Shown here: piece after piece, positions 22,278 to 33,488 of the stretch
Numbering within the stretch: position 1 is the stretch's first letter
Layout: the number at the start of each line of letters is the position of its first letter
Assembly: GCA_037954015.1 (NCBI GenBank)
Contig: CM075693.1
Coordinates: 1,302,001 to 1,366,000 of the forward strand
Origin: Psophocarpus tetragonolobus
Taxonomy: Eukaryota > Streptophyta > Magnoliopsida > Fabales > Fabaceae
Direction of reading: 5' to 3'
DNA length: 64,000 bases
Notes under the pieces: model-generated
The model's input: only the letters and a program-made list of their open reading frames with translations
The model's database searches: none
What the model was told of the DNA's origin: nothing
Program-made: the position numbers and the translations under genes

Positions 22278-24149
22278 GCGGTATTCTAGAAAGTTTCTGC
22301 TTCCTCCCACGAAATATTTCCGTGATGAAGTGAAGTATAATGACTAGTCGTTTATTTTTCTTCACCGAAAAGTAGAGCATGATCAGTAGGATTTCTAAGG
22401 ACATCTGCTTCCTTACGCATATTTTCCTTCTTTCAATGTTGGTTACCAATCTACCGAATTGTGCTTGTTGTGGATTGGATTGTGGTGAAGGCGTGGAAAT
22501 GAGTCTGAGGCTAGGCTCGTGAAAAATAAAAAGAAAAAAAGATTGCATAAGTTTGGTTCTTTACTTGAATGAGTCGAATTTATGTCTTGAAAGAAACCCT
22601 GAAATGAGAAAAATAATAAAAGTGGCACGGAGATAATAATTTATGCAATATTACTTGTATTGTGATTTTAAATGAGAAACTACAGTTAATTTAAAATGTC
22701 TTGGGAATTTAACGCATTTTGTAATTAATTTTGGTGAATGTCAAGATTTTTTAGATTTAATTCATGGCACATTTGCTTGTATTGTGATGAAATTACATTT
22801 TAACACTTAATTTATGACAAGGTTTATTATAAACATTTTGTTCTTTCTAGATTTAGAAGAACTGATTTGAGATTTTAGATTTTTAGTGATATCAGAAGAC
22901 CGATTTAGGCTCGATTTAGGCTTTGATGTCTAAGGGCAATTTTAGTTTTGTTTATGAATTGGTTAATTAATTAAAAAAGCAAACGGATCAAAATAAAACA
23001 TTAAGCGTCGTCAGTTCAGTTAAATTGCATGTCTAGAGAGAGAGTAGTAAAAGTGACTACCAAATTGAATCAAACGTAAATTTATTAGCACATTTTAAAT
23101 TCTCTAAACATAAAACATAGAAAGTTAGAATGTAACAAGCGCATCAGTTATTGAACAGAATCCTCACGGAGATGAATCTCAATTCGGTTCAAAGTGAAGA
23201 AATTTTGACCATTTACACGCATCATCTGCACTTCAATTAATTTTAATAAAAAATACTTTTGACTTTGAAGATCAAATCATTCACCGGAACATGAACACGA
23301 TAAATCGGGTAGAGGAGAAAAGGAAAAAAAAAAAAAAGAAAAGAAAGGAAAGACGAAAGGCAGAGGGAAAAAGAAATGTAGATTGTAGACAAGGAACAAT
23401 CGATTCGCCAACCACAGAAAGGGCGATCGAAACGATGACTCGCCCATTAGGTTTGTTATACCTCAACGTTCAAACAATGGCAGAGACACGTGAACAGTCT
23501 CTTCATCCTCATAGAAACGATTGAGGCCTTTCTTTTCACAAAATTAAAAACAAAAAAAAACCATCGAAATTTGAAATTCCTATCATATCCAAACAACTTA
23601 TTCACCTAACCCGGTTGTCCTTCTCCGCGGTGCACATCTTCTGCATTTGTAATTAGGGTTAATTTTAGACGCAATTTATAGAGTGGTCAATTCGATGCAA
23701 ACCCTAACTTGTCATTACTATTTTACAGTATTGCCCCGCCTCTTTTCCTTATTTACCAAAATACCTCTAAACACTTAGAAATTAGTATAGAAGGTCAACA
23801 TGGCGAGATGGGATGATTCACCAGATCAGAGGGTTGAGGATAACGAAGATACGGTGGACCTGCATGTGATAAGAACCTATCTAGGGTTTCAGAAACTCCG
23901 AGTTCTCAAAACCCATTGAACTAAGCTCCCACACCAACTTTTGTTTCTTTAATCACACACAGACGCACACGCTAACGCTATCCTCTCCACCGGGACTGCC
24001 TGTCAATTTTTTTGGCTGTGTTTTTCTTTCGTGCGGTTTTTCACTGGTATGCGTAACTCCCATCTCTCTGTTAATTTGGTTCTAGATTTTGGTATGTGTT
24101 GATTTGAATTTGAATTTAGTAAATAATCGCGCGTAGGAAGGGCAATAAG
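22278..24149. other. 3' UTR of the phosphatase and promoter/5' UTR of the TPR-PB1 gene
   Basis: The first 200-300 bases probably hold the phosphatase 3' UTR. The middle is AT-rich with a poly-A/poly-purine patch (23320-23370) that creates Lys/Arg-rich false frames. A possible 5' UTR intron of the downstream gene runs 24047-24136 (ctg|gtatgcg ... gcgtag|gaag), 13 bases before its ATG. Confidence 0.45.
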
Positions 24150-26504
24150 ATGGGGAAATCTGGGGCTAGAAGAAAGAAGGGTGGTTCGAACGCAAACCAA
24201 GGTGTTAGTGTTGATAATTCGGGTTCAGGTGCGGTGGCAGCCCCAGCAGCTAACGGTGGGGTGGAGTTGTTGGATTCGTCGATATTTTTGAAGAGGGCGA
24301 ATGAGCTGAAAGAAGAAGGGAATAAGAGGTTTCAGAATAAGGACTATGCGGGTGCTCTTGAACAGTACGAGAGTGCTCTTCGTTTAACCCCCAAAATGCA
24401 CCCTGACAGAGCCGTTTTTCACAGCAACAGGGCCGCGTGTTTGATGCAGATGAAGCCCATTGATTATGAGGCTGTCATTGCTGAGTGCACCATGGCTCTT
24501 CAGGTCCAGCCTCGCTTTGTTCGGGCCCTTCTTCGCCGGGCCCGCGCATTCGAGGCCGTTGCTAAGTATGAAATGGCTGTTCAAGATGTGCAGTTCTTAT
24601 TGGCGGCTGATCCTAGTAACCGTGACGCTTTGGAGATTGCTCAGAGATTGAGGACTGCGTTGGGCCCGCGCCAGGAAGCCCAGCAGGACCTCCACAGCCG
24701 CCCCTCCCCGGCTGCCCTTGGTGCTTCCGCTGTTCGTGGTGCCCCTATTGCTGGATTAGGGCCGTGTTTGCCTGCCCGGCCTGTGTCAAAGAAGGGACCC
24801 AATTCAGCGGTTGGATCTGTACTTTTGCCTAATAATAACAAGCTAGACAAGTCGCAGACTGTTTTACCTACTGAAAATGGTCCTGACACCAAGCCCCAGT
24901 CGCCAAAATTGGTGTTGAAGCCTTCAAATGGTTCTGCAAAGCTTCCTAACCCTACAAAGGAAGACCACAAAGAACTGTCCTCAACCATCCATGGGCAGCG
25001 TTCTGAAGTTGCAATTCGTTTGAGACAGTTGAAGCTTGTTTATGATCATGACATTAGGCTTGCCCAGATGCCCGTCAACTGCAGTTTTAGAGTACTAAGG
25101 GATGTAGTAAGTAAAAGATTTCCTTCGTCAAGTTCTGTTCTGATTAAGTATAAGGATTGCGATGGTGATTTGGTCACTATTACCTCTACGGATGAACTCA
25201 GACTAGCAGAGTCTAGTGTTGATAGCCATCTCCTGAAAGAACCTGGGGAACATAAAAGTGATTCCGTTTCAATGCTGAGACTGCATATTGTTGAAGTTAG
25301 TCCAGAGCAGGAGCCACCTTTATTGGAAGAAGAAGAAGAAGAAGAAGAAGAAGAAGAAGAAAAACCAGTTGAGAATGAAGGGATCAAGGGAGAAGAGAGT
25401 GGATCTCATTCTTCCCTTGCCGAATCTGTATCTGAAGTTCCTGATACTGAGGTTGATAAGATAGAGAAGGATGCTTCAAACGAAAAAACACAGGTCGCAG
25501 GAGATACTGAATGCAAAGAGGTGGAGATGGATGATTGGTTATTTGAGTTTGCTCAGCTTTTCCGCTCACATGTTGGTATTGATCCTGATGCTCATATTGA
25601 CTTGCATGAGCTTGGAATGGAGCTTTGTTCTGAGGCACTTGAGGAAACAGTAACTAGTGAGGAGGCTCAGGATTTATTTGACAAGGCTGCTTCAAAGTTT
25701 CAGGAGGTTGCCGCTTTGGCTTTCTTCAACTGGGGTAATGTTCATATGTGTGCAGCTAGGAAGCGGATCCCCCTGGACGAATCAGCTGGGAAAGATGTAG
25801 TAGCAGAGCAGCTTCAAGTGGCCTATGAATGGGTCAAGGAAAAGTATTCTTTGGCAAGAGAGAGGTACGAGGAAGCATTATCGATCAAACCAGACTTTTA
25901 TGAGGGGCTTTTGGCTTTGGGGCAGCAGCAATTTGAAATGGCTAAACTTCATTGGTCTTATGCTCTTGCTAAGAAGATTGATCTATTGGGCTGGGATTCT
26001 AAGGAGACACTTCAACTTTTTGACAGTGCAGAGGAGAAGATGAAAGCTGCAACAGATATGTGGGAGAAACTGGAGGAACAGAGAGCAAAAGAGCTAAAGG
26101 ACCCTAATGCAACGAAGAAAGAAGAGCTGTTGAGAAGAAGAAAGAAACAAGGTGGAACTACTGAAGGTGAGTCCTCCAGTGTTGGAGGTCTGGGTGATAT
26201 ATCAGCAGAAGAAGCTGCTGAGCAAGCAGCTGTCATGAGATCACAAATTCACCTCTTTTGGGGTAATATGCTTTTTGAAAGATCCCAAGTTGAATGCAAA
26301 TTGGGAATGAGTGGATGGAAGGAAAACCTAGATGCTGCAACTGAACGGTTCAAGCTTGCAGGAGCTTCTGAAGCAGACATTTCGATGGTTCTAAAGAATC
26401 ATTGCTCAAATGGAGATGCAAAAGATGGGGATGATAAAAAGGTTGAGAACCCACAGCACAATAAGACTGTTAAACCAGAGATGAATAAGGCTAATAAAGT
26501 GTGA
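24150..26504 (+). CDS. CLMP1: TPR-PB1-TPR protein of the CLMP1/Phox family
   Basis: A single uninterrupted 784-residue frame starts MGKSGARRKKGG, the basic N-terminus shared by this plant family. Residues about 48-170 form three TPRs of the carboxylate-clamp type (KEEGNKRFQNKDYAGALEQY, FHSNRAACLMQ, RALLRRARAFEA), which bind EEVD tails of Hsp70/Hsp90. Residues about 285-384 form a PB1 domain (LKLVYDHDIRLAQMPVNCSF, IKYKDCDGDLVTI with the acidic OPCA loop). An acidic run follows (about 391-405), then a C-terminal TPR-like helical region (FFNWGNVHMCAARKR, ARERYEEALSIKPDFYEGL, SQIHLFWGNMLFERSQVE). The Arabidopsis homologue CLMP1 affects chloroplast separation and distribution, and related Phox proteins associate with the cytoskeleton; transfer of that role here is inference. 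The neighbour upstream is unrelated. The frame is complete, and a gene of the same family other than CLMP1 cannot be excluded. Confidence 0.9.
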   Translation: MGKSGARRKKGGSNANQGVSVDNSGSGAVAAPAANGGVELLDSSIFLKRANELKEEGNKRFQNKDYAGALEQYESALRLTPKMHPDRAVFHSNRAACLMQMKPIDYEAVIAECTMALQVQPRFVRALLRRARAFEAVAKYEMAVQDVQFLLAADPSNRDALEIAQRLRTALGPRQEAQQDLHSRPSPAALGASAVRGAPIAGLGPCLPARPVSKKGPNSAVGSVLLPNNNKLDKSQTVLPTENGPDTKPQSPKLVLKPSNGSAKLPNPTKEDHKELSSTIHGQRSEVAIRLRQLKLVYDHDIRLAQMPVNCSFRVLRDVVSKRFPSSSSVLIKYKDCDGDLVTITSTDELRLAESSVDSHLLKEPGEHKSDSVSMLRLHIVEVSPEQEPPLLEEEEEEEEEEEEKPVENEGIKGEESGSHSSLAESVSEVPDTEVDKIEKDASNEKTQVAGDTECKEVEMDDWLFEFAQLFRSHVGIDPDAHIDLHELGMELCSEALEETVTSEEAQDLFDKAASKFQEVAALAFFNWGNVHMCAARKRIPLDESAGKDVVAEQLQVAYEWVKEKYSLARERYEEALSIKPDFYEGLLALGQQQFEMAKLHWSYALAKKIDLLGWDSKETLQLFDSAEEKMKAATDMWEKLEEQRAKELKDPNATKKEELLRRRKKQGGTTEGESSSVGGLGDISAEEAAEQAAVMRSQIHLFWGNMLFERSQVECKLGMSGWKENLDAATERFKLAGASEADISMVLKNHCSNGDAKDGDDKKVENPQHNKTVKPEMNKANKV
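25327..25364 (+). repeat. coding (GAA)n microsatellite
   Basis: Consecutive GAA codons encode the Glu run between the PB1 domain and the C-terminal TPR region of the CLMP1-like protein. Length variation would stay in frame. Confidence 0.9.
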
Positions 26505-27590
26505 AATGAATGGTGTGGCTTTGAAATCTTTGTTAGTTCCTGTTCAGTTGACTTGAGTGTTGAATGAAGACTCTGGACAAAGAATATCGATGTCCTTCAG
26601 AGTTCAGAAGGGATATCTAATTTTTTTGAAACAGAAATTGAGAATTTAGGGGTGCCTTAACTAGATAGTTCTGCTATTTTTCTTTTTCTATTCTCTGAAG
26701 TTCTCAGTGATCTAATGAAGGGAGATTATTTTTAACATTATTTACACAATCATTTCCCCCCGTGTTATGTTGGTGGTGTCGATGCAAATTAGTTGAGGAT
26801 CGCTTACTTGCTAAAATCGTCACATTAGTTTTGTTTGGCCTTATTATTATGCTGAATGTGTTTCTGAGTTTGTAAGTTACAACAAGTTTTTAAGGGTAAG
26901 GCTTGAATTTTTTACGAGCATTGCAGGAACTTATGTCGTAAGCATTTGAGATTGGGTGGATTGTTGTAGTTGGGAGAGGCATTGAATAGAGCTTATTTGA
27001 TAAGTTTCACTTCCCAGCTTATTTTTAATTTTAACTATAGTATCCTATGCATCAGTCACCGATGATAATAGTAACTAAAATTTGTTGGAGATTTTGAACA
27101 CACAAGATGAATATTCTTTTTTCAATATAGATTGTTCTATATTAAAAAAAAAAACATAAGTAGGATTTGAATCTATATCGTAAAGAATGAAAGCCATGAC
27201 CCCCTTATCTCTATATATCAGTTGGTTAAGATAGTAAAGAATGAACACTTATCTCAACCTATATTGGTCACTTCGCAACTTATGGTATGCTTAAATGAGC
27301 TTATAATCATAAATCATTTTTCTGAGCTCAGTGAAAAACATCGTTACGATTTGCTCTAGATACTTCTTTTTAGTGCCCGAAAAGGTGTAAGCAAGAGTAA
27401 AAGTAAACATAGCAAAGGAATAAAAAACGATGAAAATTGTGGTAATATAAAATAAAAATTTATTTATATTAAATATTTTGTGTATATATATTAGATTAAT
27501 TTATTTTTAAATCTAATTAATCTCGTAGACATAGTGTCCAACTTAAAACAATCAACACCAATTAGCTTAGTGTTCCAAAATGAGGGTAGG
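26505..27590. other. 3' UTR of the CLMP1-like gene, then intergenic DNA
   Basis: The transcript probably ends within the first 400 bases (T-rich, with aataga/aataaa-like strings). Beyond 27050 the DNA is AT-rich and contains no recognisable gene. Confidence 0.4.
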
Positions 27591-28029
27591 TTACTTAAAG
27601 TAGGGGTATCATTTAAGCACCTCAAAGGTTCAACATCCCTTTGGAGAGGAAATCAACGATAGATCTTCTTATCCTTGTCATTTATGGCAATGTCTCAAGA
27701 GGCATCAGATAAACTCCTGAGGACCTAGCATCAACATTGGCTGACCTCTTGCTCGCTTGCTCATTAGCCTAAGCAACGACAACAACCCTTTCTTGGGAGC
27801 AACATTTGATTAAGATGAGTGGGCAATTGAGGACACCCCTTAGGTACAATCGACTACTCCATTTTGGCAACAGGAGGATCATCCACCCTTTTCCTCTTGT
27901 ATCGTAAGAGAGGCAACACTGTCAAACTTATTTTTGAGACTTTGTGTTCTTTCCCATCAAAGTTTCAAACAAGAAATCATTAGCACAACTAACTCCAAAA
28001 GAGAAAATAAAACAAACATTGCAGACGCG
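27591..28029. other. unassigned retroelement-flanking DNA
   Basis: GC content rises here compared with the flanks. A minus-strand frame at about 27905-27870 has a basic KRKRVDDPP string reminiscent of the Pro/Lys-rich linker of plant Tat-associated ORFs, but stops are frequent. It is probably part of the Tat element or a related insertion. Confidence 0.3.
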
Positions 28030-28968
28030 CCTTGGCCGAGGATGACGAAGAGCTCATCCCTTAAGAGATTTTTGAGGTGGATCCCCCGCCAAAGGATCCC
28101 TTTGTCGACATCCTTCCTCCCGTACCCGAGGCTGTTAGGGCGAGGTCCAAGCCAAAAGAGAAAGAGACCGAGAAGGGGAAGAGGAAGAGTAGGGAAGGGA
28201 AGTAATCCTCCTCTAATAAGTCTAAAAAACAAAGGACCGAGGACCTTTCTTCTAGCCTGGTTGTTCCCCATGCTATAATGAACTCGTCTTTCTTTGATGA
28301 AGATTTTGACGCCCTCACTGTTATGTGTCAGGTTGGCAAGAATCTATCCAAGGTAGGTCAAGCGCACATGGCCAACACTGACCCTACTCTCTATTGGGTC
28401 CATTACTGTGACCTTTTGGCTCGTCTGCAAGCCTTGGGCCGCCACTTATTTACCACTGAGACCACCAAGTTGAGACAGTAGCTGAAGCGTTTTGAGGAGT
28501 CACTAGAAACAGCCATTAAGATCGTGGACTCCTTGAATACTAAAATTATTGAGTTGAAAAGGATGAGAGGATTGAAAAAGCGCTTGATTTGTACAAAGAG
28601 GCTGACGCTGCCTACAAACAAAGCAAAAAGAGTTACGAGTCTCTAAACCGTGACCTCGATGCTGCCAAAGTGGGCTTTTTGAGGTACAAGAAGCAAGAAA
28701 ATAAGGATATATGCGTCGAGCACGAGGCTAGTTTTCGTCATGCTATGCACTAAGCCTATCAATTCGGCTTCTTCCCCCTGTGACTTTAAGTTCGATTCTA
28801 ATTAGGACTTCTTCAGCAGGGAGTTCAAGCATTTTGACGAAGTGCCAGATGAATTGAGTATATATGCTCATGCCCCCTATATGATGACTAGCCCCTCTCG
28901 CACTGCACATAGATATAGAGGATGAGGACGCCGAAAAAGTAGACGGTAGGGGAAATTTAGATGCGTAG
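28030..28968 (+). pseudogene. opposite-strand ORF remnant associated with the Tat gypsy element
   Basis: A plus-strand reading (with stops near 28063, 28204 and 28480, a frame change near 28560, and further stops near 28752) gives a Pro-rich acidic segment (EIFEVDPPPKDPFVDILPPV), a Lys-rich linker (KPKEKETEKGKRKSR), a globular block (MCQVGKNLSKVGQAHMANTD) and a long coiled coil (FEESLETAIKIVDSLNTKI; then ERIEKALDLYKEADAAYKQS). It ends DAEKVDGRGNLDA at the TAG at 28966-28968. The orientation is opposite to the pol genes at 29.9-33.7 kb. Tat-lineage elements such as Grande and RIRE2 are known to carry such an antisense ORF between integrase and the 3' LTR. Function is unknown. The copy is broken. 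Confidence 0.65.
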
Positions 28969-29329
28969 TTGAGCTCATGACTTTGCTAGTTTTCTTTAGC
29001 TCTCTTTTTGTGATGTAGGAAGGAAACCATAGGCTTTTCCATTTTTTGTACAAGCCAAGGTGTAGACATTTTGATCTGTTTGTACTTTAGGCCTATCAGT
29101 TTTAATTTTACTCTGCATTTTGTCAACGAATTTTAATGAAATTTCCTTTTGTTCCTCTTGTACTAATGATTTGTGTTTACGTAATTCTCGGGTTTAACTC
29201 AACAAAATCTCTTCATACTTTCGCAAATTTCCCTTTGTTGTATTTCGTTTTCGTTATGCTGATGTCTTATTCGAATTATGTGCATTGTCTAATCTAAATT
29301 CTAGCTGAGTCGTTGGGCCACCGCTGGGC

Positions 29330-29755
29330 TATCTAGTTCAAACAATAGGTGCTGCCTGAGCCAAACTCTGTGGCGAATTGGCAGGGTTCTTGTCGTTGTT
29401 GCGAGTGCTACCTGAGCGAACACTAAGACGAGTTGGTAGGGCAATTACCCTTAAATCATTGGTGCTACTTGGGTCGAACTCTGTGGCGAGTTGGTAGGGC
29501 ACTTAACCTTAGGTCATTAGTGCTGCCTAGACCGAACTTCGTGGCGAGTTTGTAAGGCACTTAACCTTAAGTCATTAGTTCTGTCTGGACCGAACTCTGT
29601 GGTGAGTTGGTAGGGCACTTATCCTTAAGTCATTAGTGCTACCTGGACCGAACCTTGTGGCGAGTTGGTAGGATACTTAATATTAAGTCATTAGTATTGC
29701 CTGGACCAAACTCTGTGGCGAGTTGGTAGGCCACTTATCATGAGCCACTAGAATG
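29330..29755. repeat. tandem array, about seven units of roughly 58 bp
   Basis: The core ctctgtggcgagttggtaggg recurs near 29374, 29428, 29483, 29541, 29600, 29657 and 29715, with the linker gcacttaaccttaagtcattagtgctgcctggaccga (written here as the plus strand, in short pieces of a longer unit). The first two units are the most diverged. It lies between the integrase end and the opposite-strand ORF of the Tat element, where related elements carry satellite-like arrays. Confidence 0.9.
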
Positions 29756-29899
29756 TGAGATCTTCAAAAGAGAAAGGTTAGAGAAAAGGGGCCTCTTTTC
29801 ATTGGATTAGGTACAAGCCCCGTTAAAAACCTCCCTAGTAAAAACCCTCATTAGGGACAAAAAACCAGGTAAGTAAAATAGTATTTGTATTACATTACT

Positions 29900-31066
29900 T
29901 TAAATATAGTAATTCTTCAAGTGAGTAAAATTCCACGTTCTCGGAATGAGCTTTCCAGATAGCTCCTCTAGCTTATAGGCGCTGCTGTTAAGACTTTGGT
30001 GAATTTGAAACGGGCCTTCCCAGTTGGGAGCCAACTTTCCTTCCTTCATGTCCTTCCTAGCATCCCCAGTTGCTCTCCACACTAAGTTACCTTGTAGGAA
30101 TTCTCGGGCTCTAACCTTTGTATTGAATCTTCGGGTCATCCTTTGTCTACACGCCTTGGCTGTTATCGTGGCTTTGTCTTGATCTTCATTTATGCAGTCT
30201 AGCATGGCTAGCATAACCTTTTGGTTATCTTCCTCATTGAAGTGAGTCCTTTAGAATGAATGCTCTCCAATTTCTGTTGGGATTATCGTGTCTATTCTGT
30301 ATGCCAGTCTAAAATGCGTTTCTTTTGTAGATGACTGAGGAGTACACCGGTAGGCCCAGAGGATCTTAGGGATCATCTCAGCTTATTCTCCCTTTGCCCT
30401 CATCATCCTTTTCTTCAATTTCCCGAGGATTACCTTGTTTGCGGCCTCGACTTACCCGTTTGACTGTGGGTGTTCCACTAAGGTCACCCTATGTTTGATA
30501 TGCAAACCTTCTAGGAAAGAGTTAAGCTTTTTATCAGTGAATTGGAGACCATTATCTGTAACTATCGCATGGAGGATCCCGAATCTGGTGATTATGTTTT
30601 TCCAAAGGAATTTCTAGACATTTTGTGCCGAGATGGTGGCTAAAGGTTCAACTTCAATCAATTTTGTGAAATAATCGATGGCCACTAGTAAGAATTTCAC
30701 CTGTCTTTTTGCCATTGGGAATGGTCCAAGAATATTCATACTCCACATGCAAAATGGCCATGGGGAAACTATTGTTCTGAGGTCATCTGCTGGTTGGTGA
30801 ATGAGATTGTCGTGCCGTTGGCATTGTGTGCACTTTTTCACGAAGGTTGACCAATCTTCCCGAAGCGTAGGCTAGTAATAGCCTACCCTTAGCACTTTCG
30901 TAGCCAATGTTCTTCCCCCTGTATGCATACCACAAATGCCTTGGTGAATTTCCCTAAGCACATAATCATCCTCCTCAGTGACTAGGCATTTTAGTAGTGG
31001 AGTCAAGAAGCTTCTCTTGTGCAATTCTCTTGCAATCATGGTAAATTTGGTTGCTTTGATTCTCAC
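29900..31066 (-). pseudogene. Tat integrase
   Basis: From 31066 downwards the frame gives the pre-core (LLKCLVTEEDDYVLREIHQG, MHTGGRTLATKVLR), the zinc-finger part (KCTQCQRHDN), the start of the catalytic core (WSMNILGPFPMAKRQVKFLL, then AIDYFTKLIEVEPLA) and, at 30214-29900, the C-terminal domain (GNLVWRATGD, LAPNWEGPFQI). Between 30614 and 30215 the central core is present only as fragments in other frames. The protein would integrate element cDNA; this copy cannot. Confidence 0.85.
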
Positions 31067-31118
31067 TGCTTTGGCTTAGGACAGGTTTAGGACAGGTTTG
31101 CGGGTACTTTCCCCTGCA

Positions 31119-31727
31119 TTATATAATTTGTGATCTCCAATCATCAGCAGTCGAGATGATGCAAATTTCTATGCTAGGTGAGGAAAGCTCTTCCTGGATG
31201 ATGGTCTTTAATTGTCTCGACTTTTTTGTGTTGGCCAACCTAGCAAGCTGGTCTGCCCTTTCGTTTTGTTCTCGTGGTATGTGGCCCACCTCAACCTTCA
31301 CGAATTTAGACTGCATCTCCTTGTAAGCATGATAGTATCGTAGCAACCTAGGCTCACTAACTTGGAAGGAGTCATTGACTTGTTCGGCGACTATCTTAGA
31401 ATCTGTTAAACATTTTACAGTCTTGGCTTCCATTTACTGGGCTGATTTCAGGCTTTCATATTCGGCTTGGTTGTTGGAGGCTTTAAAATTGAAACGTAAT
31501 GACTGTTCGACGGTTGTCCTGTTTGGTCCTTCTACAATGACTCCAGCTCCGCTTCCACTACGGCTAGATGATCCATCTACATGTATGATCCATGGTGCTG
31601 CCTGCATGCTCGGCATTTCGGTTGTGGGGTGGAGCTTGTTAAAGAAGTCCACTAACAACTGGGACTTTATGTGGCCCCTAGGTTCATAGCAGATGTCAAA
31701 CTCAGAAAGTTCTATAGACCAAGCCAC
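31119..31727 (-). pseudogene. Tat-type second RNase H (aRH)
   Basis: Two open frames give the tail of the RT-associated RNase H (IELSEFDICYEPRGHIKSQL) and then an archaeal-type RNase H: HVDGSSSRSGSGAGVIV (first catalytic Asp), FKASNNQAEYESL (Glu), CLTDSKIVAEQV (Asp) and HIPREQNERADQLARLAN (last Asp). The break between the two frames is at about 31434. The four carboxylates are visible across both frames. Confidence 0.85.
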
Positions 31728-31984
31728 CCTCTTTCATACCAACTCTTGCTTCCTCAAGACTTGCGCAATCAGGCAATCAGTTCGAATAATCATTTGGTAA
31801 CTTTGAAAATAAGGCCTTAGACGTCTCGCCTCACTTACTAGAGCCAATCCCATCTTCTCCACAGCCTGATACCTAACCTCGATGACACGTAAGATGCGAC
31901 TTATGAAATATACTGGGTGTTGGTTTCCTTCAAGTTCCTATACTATGACGACACTTATTGCTGAAGTGGAAACTGAAAGATACA

Positions 31985-32936
31985 CTATGAGTGTGACTGA
32001 GTTGGCTTGGTAAGCATTAGTGCGGTGGCCAGTGTTCTTTTTAGAGCCATGAAGGCTTCCTTACACTCCTCGGTCCACTTAAACGGTTGTGCTTTCTTGA
32101 GCAAAGCAATGATAGGTTTCATTCTTTTAGCAACACATGGTAGAAATCTAGACAGTGCCATTAACCTTTCTATTAGGCGTTGCACTTCCTTTTGATTCGT
32201 TGGGCTCCTCATCTCTAAAGATTGCTGAGCACTTATTTGGTTGGCCTCTATTCCCCTTCGTGTGATCATAAATGCTAAGAACTTTTCTCCTTGCACGCCG
32301 AAAACACATTTTTCTGGATTCAGTCTCATTGAGTGCTTCCTAATGGTGTCAAATACTTCCTTCAAGTCGTGGGTATGGCGATGGGCGTCTTCAGTTTTGA
32401 CCACCATGTCATTTACGTATATCTCCATGTTCTTTCCCACTTGCTGATGGAAGACTTTTTCCATAAGCCTTTGGTATGTGGCACCAACATTTTTTAACCG
32501 AAGGGCATGACCTTGTAATAGTAGGTGGCATATTTGGTTATGAAGGTTGTTTTTCCTTCATCTGAATGATCATACGAATTTGATTGTACCCAGAAAAAAC
32601 ATCTAGGAAGCTAAGGGCGGCGTGCCCTACCGCTTCGTCCACTAGCTTATCAATGCTAGGAAGTGGGTACGCATCCTTGGGGCATGCTTTGTTGAGGTCT
32701 GTATAGTCAGTGCACATTCTCCACTTTTTGTTGTGTTTCTTGACCATCACCACATTAGCCAACCAAGTGGTGTATTTGACTTCCCTTATGAACTCTGTCA
32801 CCTTGAGCTTCTCGACTTCTTCCTTTGCTGCTTTCAACCTTTCGGCCCTCATCTTCCTCCTTTCTTGGGCTATTGGCTTGGCAAGGAGGCATACCGATAA
32901 CTTGTAGGACAAGAATTGGGGGTCAATCCCTGGCAT
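31985..32936 (-). pseudogene. Tat reverse transcriptase with altered catalytic motif
   Basis: The first frame (32936-32538) has MVKKHNKKWRMCTDYTDLNK, ACPKDAYPLPSID and SFLDVFSGYNQIRM. After a break of about 75 bases, the second frame (32464-31985) has YVNDMVVKTEDAHRH, LNPEKCVFGVQGEKFLAFM and FKWTEECKEAFMALK. The usual catalytic motif is Y-V-D-D-M; here the first Asp codon reads Asn (AAT on the minus strand). Together with the frame break this copy is inactive. Confidence 0.85.
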
Positions 32937-33263
32937 GTCGACAGGTGTCTAGGCAAACAAATCCGCATTTTCTCAGACTACCGCCATGATCTCCATCTGG
33001 CTTTCCTTCAGGAGGGAAGAGCCGAGGTAGGCATCCTGGGTTATCTCTTTTCCAATCTGAAACAGTTGAACATCCTTTGTAGGCTCAGGCTTTTCAGTTT
33101 TATTAGGTCTGAGGTCAAGGTCTAATCTTATAAGGTTTGGGTTTGCTAACATATTGACAGTGCGAGTCCTCGGCTTGCATTCCCAGGTTGGACTCTGACA
33201 CTTGCTAGGTAACATTCCCTGGCTGCCCTCTGATCAGCATGGACCATGATGACCTTGCCCTCC

Positions 33264-33488
33264 TCAGATGGGAATTAATGCTCCTAATTTGTTAAGAGAA
33301 TGTCTCCCTAACAACACATTGTAAGACGTGTTGGCTTGCACCACAATGTACTTTATCTTTACTATTTGGTGGAGTCCTTTTTCATCTCCAAACCTTGTAT
33401 GCAAGTCGAAACACCCTCTCATGGGTATATTTTCTCTAGCAAACCCGATAAGGGGTTCATCACACGACATCAGTTGGTCCTGTGTCAT
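33264..33488 (-). pseudogene. Tat protease C-terminal part
   Basis: The frame contains LIGFARENIPMRGCFDL and the block ANTSYNVLLGRHSLNKLGA, typical for the end of Tat-lineage proteases just before the RT. The active-site segment upstream is not recognised. Confidence 0.7.

Noticed and set aside
23281..23524. Basic 77-aa frame and its antisense Phe-rich partner
   Set aside because: Dominated by a poly-A/purine patch. No family match and not adjacent to a promoter or exon signal.
24384..26236. Several antisense frames across the CLMP1-like gene
   Set aside because: Shadows of a real 784-aa coding region. Ser-rich composition mirrors its acidic codons.
29330..29755. Regularly spaced repeats as a CRISPR-like array
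   Set aside because: Units are contiguous and the spacing sequence is itself conserved. Plant nuclear context; it is a satellite-like tandem array.
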